Made by a program: the position numbers and the translations under genes. DNA of 43,331 bases from NCBI GenBank assembly GCA_945871425.1, contig CAMBVS010000030.1, positions 1-43,331 on the forward strand, written 5' to 3'. The notes below the pieces were generated by a model. That model had not been told where the DNA came from. It saw only the letters and a list, made by a program, of their open reading frames with translations, and did not search any database. Shown here one piece after another: positions 41,074-43,331 of the stretch; within the stretch, counting starts at the first letter, position 1; every line of letters starts with the position of its first letter. The stretch is from Rhizobium sp. Q54 (GTDB taxonomy: Bacteria > Pseudomonadota > Alphaproteobacteria > SHVZ01).

Positions 41074-41661
41074 CTATTCTGCGACGGCCGTCAGCGCCAT
41101 CTCCGCAGCCGGAGGAGGGGAGGCGACGGACTGCGGAATCTCGGTGTCGAGGGTCCATCTGGACATCAGCAAGGCATGGGCGGCGGCGCTCTTGCGGCTG
41201 AGGCCGACGCTTTCGTCCCAGACGGCGACGAGCAGGCGATCGACGGCGCCGCCGTCGTCGGAAAGCGGCAGGATGAGGCGCGACCAGGTGCGGCGCGGCT
41301 GGCCGAAGGGCTGGGTGACATGGGTCCCGAGCACCGGCGCCCGGGTCGCGACGGCGGCCAGATAGGCGCGCTCGACCTCGTCGGCCAGCGCCGGGGGCTC
41401 GAGCTCGGAGACATAGCGGCCGGTCATCTCGCGGCCGTAGCGGCCGGCCGGGCCTTCGGCGAAGACGATGAAGCGCAGGCCCTCCGGACGGACCGCGACC
41501 AGGTGCAGCTCGGTAAGCCAGGGCTCGAGGTCGACGGCCAGAAAGTCGCGGCGGGCCGGCATGGCGCGGCCCCGGCACTTGTCGGTCCAGAGCTGGAGCA
41601 GCCGGGACAGGAAGGCGGGAAAGGCCTTGGGGAGCGACATGACGCCAGTATCGCCCGGCAA
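41074..41661 (-). CDS. PAS_5-domain protein
   Basis: 195 residues with the PF07310-like pattern: LLQLWTDKCRGRAMPARRDF, LAVDLEPWLTELHLVAVRPE, LRFIVFAEGPAGRYGREMTG, and SRLILPLSDDGGAVDRLLVA. It lacks a TM helix, signal peptide or output domain. The ATG at 41661 (MPGDTGVM) has gggaaagc before it; an ATG at 41640 (MSLPKAF) would also give a complete domain, so the start is uncertain. It sits 40 bases downstream of the next PAS gene on the same strand and has its own terminator. Ligand and partners unknown. Confidence 0.8.
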   Translation of the reverse strand: MPGDTGVMSLPKAFPAFLSRLLQLWTDKCRGRAMPARRDFLAVDLEPWLTELHLVAVRPEGLRFIVFAEGPAGRYGREMTGRYVSELEPPALADEVERAYLAAVATRAPVLGTHVTQPFGQPRRTWSRLILPLSDDGGAVDRLLVAVWDESVGLSRKSAAAHALLMSRWTLDTEIPQSVASPPPAAEMALTAVAE

Positions 41662-41701
41662 TGCTTTCCCGTCGGTTAACGCCGGCAGAAAAGTCTCGGC
41701 C

Positions 41702-42163
41702 TCAGGCGGCGGCGACCGCGATCCGCTCGATGTCGATCACCGCGAACACCATGTCGACGGTCTTGCCGTCGGCGCCGAGCGGCATCAGGCAATGCCGGAT
41801 GCGGTGGATGAAGGGATCGGCGCCGACATAGGGCACCTCCGACCACAGCGGGCGCCCGGATTCGACCGCCTCCTGGTACTGTGCCCAGAGACGATTGCCG
41901 CGGCACATGTGCAGGACCTCGGAGAAGCGGACGCCACGGAAGCTGCGGGGCGAGATCGCGTCGATGTCCGACCCGATCAGACGGTAGCGGAAGTCGAGCG
42001 GATCGCTGAGCACGTCGACCAGGATGACGCCGGGGAGCAGCTTGGGGATCGCGGTCGGATCGAGATCGGCCCTGGCCGGCATCTTCCGGCCCCGGCGCAG
42101 CCCCTGCCAGTAGATCAACGCCACCTCGGCGCGAGGGCCGAGGGCGGGCGGGGCGTCTCTCAC
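41702..42163 (-). CDS. PAS_5-domain protein, coupled to HAD gene
   Basis: 153 residues: ALIYWQGLRRGRKMPARADL, DPTAIPKLLPGVILVDVLSD, PLDFRYRLIGSDIDAISPRS, FRGVRFSEVL and VPYVGADPFIHRIRHCLMPL match the full PAS_5 domain, the clearest of the three in this region. The start is a GTG that overlaps the TGA of the HAD phosphatase gene (GTGA), which supports this start over the longer open frame upstream and suggests coupled translation. No output domain. Confidence 0.85.
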   Translation of the reverse strand: MRDAPPALGPRAEVALIYWQGLRRGRKMPARADLDPTAIPKLLPGVILVDVLSDPLDFRYRLIGSDIDAISPRSFRGVRFSEVLHMCRGNRLWAQYQEAVESGRPLWSEVPYVGADPFIHRIRHCLMPLGADGKTVDMVFAVIDIERIAVAAA

Positions 42164-42894
42164 AGCGCTACCATCGGCAACAGATCGCGAAGCCGCGTCA
42201 GCACGTGGTCGGGCCGGACCTCGGCCGTCTTCGGCAGGCCGCGGCCGAAGGCGTCGAACCAGACCGATCGCCCGAACCCCAGCCGTTGCGGCACGGCGAC
42301 CTCCCATTCGAGATTGTCGCCGATGATCCAGGCCTCGCCGTGAAGCGATCCCAGCTTGCCGAGCGCATGGGCGTAGGCGGCCGGCTCGGGCTTGCCGAAC
42401 GGATGCTCGCCCTCGATCTGGATGTGATGGAAGCGGTGGACGAGGTCGAAGCGCTCGACCTTGGCGCGTTGCACCGCCGCCTCGCCGTTGGTGATCAGGC
42501 AGAGCTGGACGCCGGCCGACTTCAGCGTGTCCAGCACGTGATGCGCGTCGTCGAACAGCCTGACCCGGCGGTCGCGGTTCACCCGGAAGCCCTCGGCGAT
42601 GTCCGCCACCAGTGCCGCATCGTCGAGGCCGAGCTTGGCAAGCGCGCCCGAAACCAGGCGATGTCGCGTCCGCGCCATGTCGAGCCGTCCCTCGCGATGG
42701 CGCACCGGATCCGCCCAGAACCAGCGCATCTCCGCTTCCATCGCCTTGACGATCGCATCCCGGGCGTGGCCGCGGAGCCGGTGGGTAACCGGCTCGAGCG
42801 TGTCCGCCCACACCTCCTGCCGCTCGCCGGACGAGGAGATGAGCGTGTCGTCGAGGTCGAAGAGGATGGCCTTGGGGCGGGGGAGGGTCGTCAT
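42160..42894 (-). CDS. HAD-superfamily phosphatase (subfamily IA)
   Basis: 244 residues with the four HAD motifs: FDLDDTLI (Asp13 nucleophile, Asp15), a C1-type helical cap (about 20-100), LCLITNGEA (motif II), GEHPFGKPEPAAYAHAL (Lys of motif III) and IIGDNLEWEVAVPQRL (motif IV). It resembles YjjG/REG-2-type nucleotidase-phosphatases for small phosphorylated metabolites; the substrate is not readable. The ATG begins MTTLPRPKAI; an ATG 24 bases upstream is possible. The stop overlaps the start of the PAS_5 gene, an arrangement that may be conserved but could not be checked here. Confidence 0.9.
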   Translation of the reverse strand: MTTLPRPKAILFDLDDTLISSSGERQEVWADTLEPVTHRLRGHARDAIVKAMEAEMRWFWADPVRHREGRLDMARTRHRLVSGALAKLGLDDAALVADIAEGFRVNRDRRVRLFDDAHHVLDTLKSAGVQLCLITNGEAAVQRAKVERFDLVHRFHHIQIEGEHPFGKPEPAAYAHALGKLGSLHGEAWIIGDNLEWEVAVPQRLGFGRSVWFDAFGRGLPKTAEVRPDHVLTRLRDLLPMVAL

Positions 42895-42950
42895 GCCGGG
42901 AATGGTTAGATTAGCCAACTTGGGCGCGCCACGACAAAATCGCTCTACCG

Positions 42951-43170
42951 ATGACAGGCACAGTCCTCGTCCCGATCGTCTACGATCCGGTGGCCGACAG
43001 CATGTAGGTCAAGCTGCAGCCGGGGGCGGGCGTCGACAGCCGGGCGCGGATGGCGCGCGCGACCTGGTCGTCGATCTGGGAGAAGACGGCGAGCCGTCGG
43101 CTACGACATCCAGCATGCCTCCGACCACCCCGACGTCGTCCCTGAGGCGTTGTGCCCGATGCTCGAAACC
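42951..43170 (+). pseudogene. Decayed DUF2283-family gene
   Basis: Three frames joined in order give a DUF2283 protein. Frame 1 from the ATG at 42951 has IVYDPVADSM, an in-frame TAG where Tyr is expected, then VKLQPGAGVDSR. Frame 2 has DLVVDLGEDGEP (about 43060-43095). Frame 3 has VGYDIQHASDHPDVVPEAL (43096 on). DUF2283 proteins are short (about 70-100 residues), with a YD...AD..Y..L core and a V.D....G...G.EI..AS ending, all visible here. One stop and two frameshifts make it dead. It lies directly left of an IS481-type element. Confidence 0.65.
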
Positions 43171-43213
43171 CTCTCCCGCCGCAGTGTATGGACCGGGGAG
43201 ATGGTGGACGGGT

Positions 43214-43331
43214 GTTCGGGGACATGGTGGACACATACTCACGGCTGTTTGCGTGCCTTTTCAGGAGGGTGCGGTGCCGTGGGGGGAGAGGTCCATCATG
43301 TCGTTGCGGCGGGAGTTCGTCCGGCTGGCGT
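43214..43331 (+). mobile_element. Left part of an IS481-family insertion sequence (cut by window end)
   Basis: The element-like sequence probably begins near 43214 with tgttcggggacatggtggac, which resembles IS481 ends, and continues into the transposase start. The exact boundary is a guess: atggtggac occurs twice (43200 and 43226 region), so the terminal inverted repeat could start at either. The right end is outside the window. Confidence 0.55.
43274..43331 (+). CDS. IS481-family transposase (N-terminal fragment, partial)
   Basis: Translation from the GTG at 43274 reads MPWGERSIMSLRREFVRLA, the usual N-terminus of IS481-family transposases, where it begins the helix-turn-helix that recognises the IS ends. 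A gga/agg purine stretch (caggaggg) sits just before the start. Only 19 residues are in the window; the catalytic DDE domain lies beyond it. Confidence 0.75.
   Translation, partial: MPWGERSIMSLRREFVRLA

Overview
The window is GC-rich chromosomal DNA from an alphaproteobacterium, most likely of the order Rhodospirillales. The main pointers are a CcrM-type GANTC methyltransferase, a PodJ-like Sel1/peptidoglycan-binding protein, a PHA phasin behind a CTGC-N3-GCAG box, a riboswitch-controlled type II lumazine synthase, ETF-ubiquinone oxidoreductase and three PAS_5-type proteins. This placement comes from reading families by eye; no database was searched.

Layout. 1-3263: the tail of an outer-membrane beta-barrel gene and its terminator, then a tight three-gene run (sulfotransferase, YggS-like PLP protein, TPR/2OG-Fe(II) oxygenase). 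3277-5879, minus strand: L,D-transpeptidase, a hypothetical protein, and GTP cyclohydrolase II carrying a decayed RibB-like N-terminal half. 6070-8137: two paralogous small secreted/membrane proteins in inverted orientation, enclosing a keto-deoxy-sugar-acid dehydratase-like gene and the relic of a hybrid histidine kinase. 8234-11056: alpha/beta hydrolase, OmpR-type regulator, MBL-fold hydrolase and a small lysine-rich exported protein, followed by tRNA-Gln(TTG). 11328-13888: two genes sharing a PodJ-type N-terminal motif. 13991-18237, minus: ETF-QO, TPR lipoprotein, ispE. 18418-21883: uracil-DNA glycosylase, lytic transglycosylase, moaB. 21890-23935: two small minus-strand genes and a frameshifted serine hydrolase. 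23936-25490: a 1.5 kb stretch without a convincing intact gene, holding repeats, a possible gene relic and an AT-rich patch. 25491-30513: radical SAM protein, a small hypothetical protein, rnhB, ccrM, TetR, phasin, CsaA. 30670-33875: a lipoprotein and a five-TM pentapeptide-repeat protein whose base composition differs from its neighbours.

33960-39279, minus: a TetR regulator and an EamA transporter, then a hexapeptide acyltransferase, a TauD dioxygenase, a GST and a second, frameshifted EamA transporter. The segment shows several rearrangements: a 161-bp near-perfect palindromic element sits in the 3' end of tetR, and the first 20 bases of the tauD gene are duplicated on the far side of the acyltransferase. 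A clean operator-like palindrome lies just upstream of tetR. 39391-40118: FMN riboswitch and ribH. 40156-42894, minus: three PAS_5 proteins and a HAD phosphatase. 42951-43331: a DUF2283-like pseudogene, then the left part of an IS481-type insertion sequence cut by the window edge.

No complete new defence or biosynthetic system is evident. The most unusual items are the palindromic MITE-like element that recodes the tetR C-terminus, the inverted pair of small paralogues around the kinase relic, the lipoprotein/pentapeptide-repeat pair, and the degenerate RibBA fusion. The second CTGC-N3-GCAG box, in the AT-rich intergenic patch, is also worth checking.
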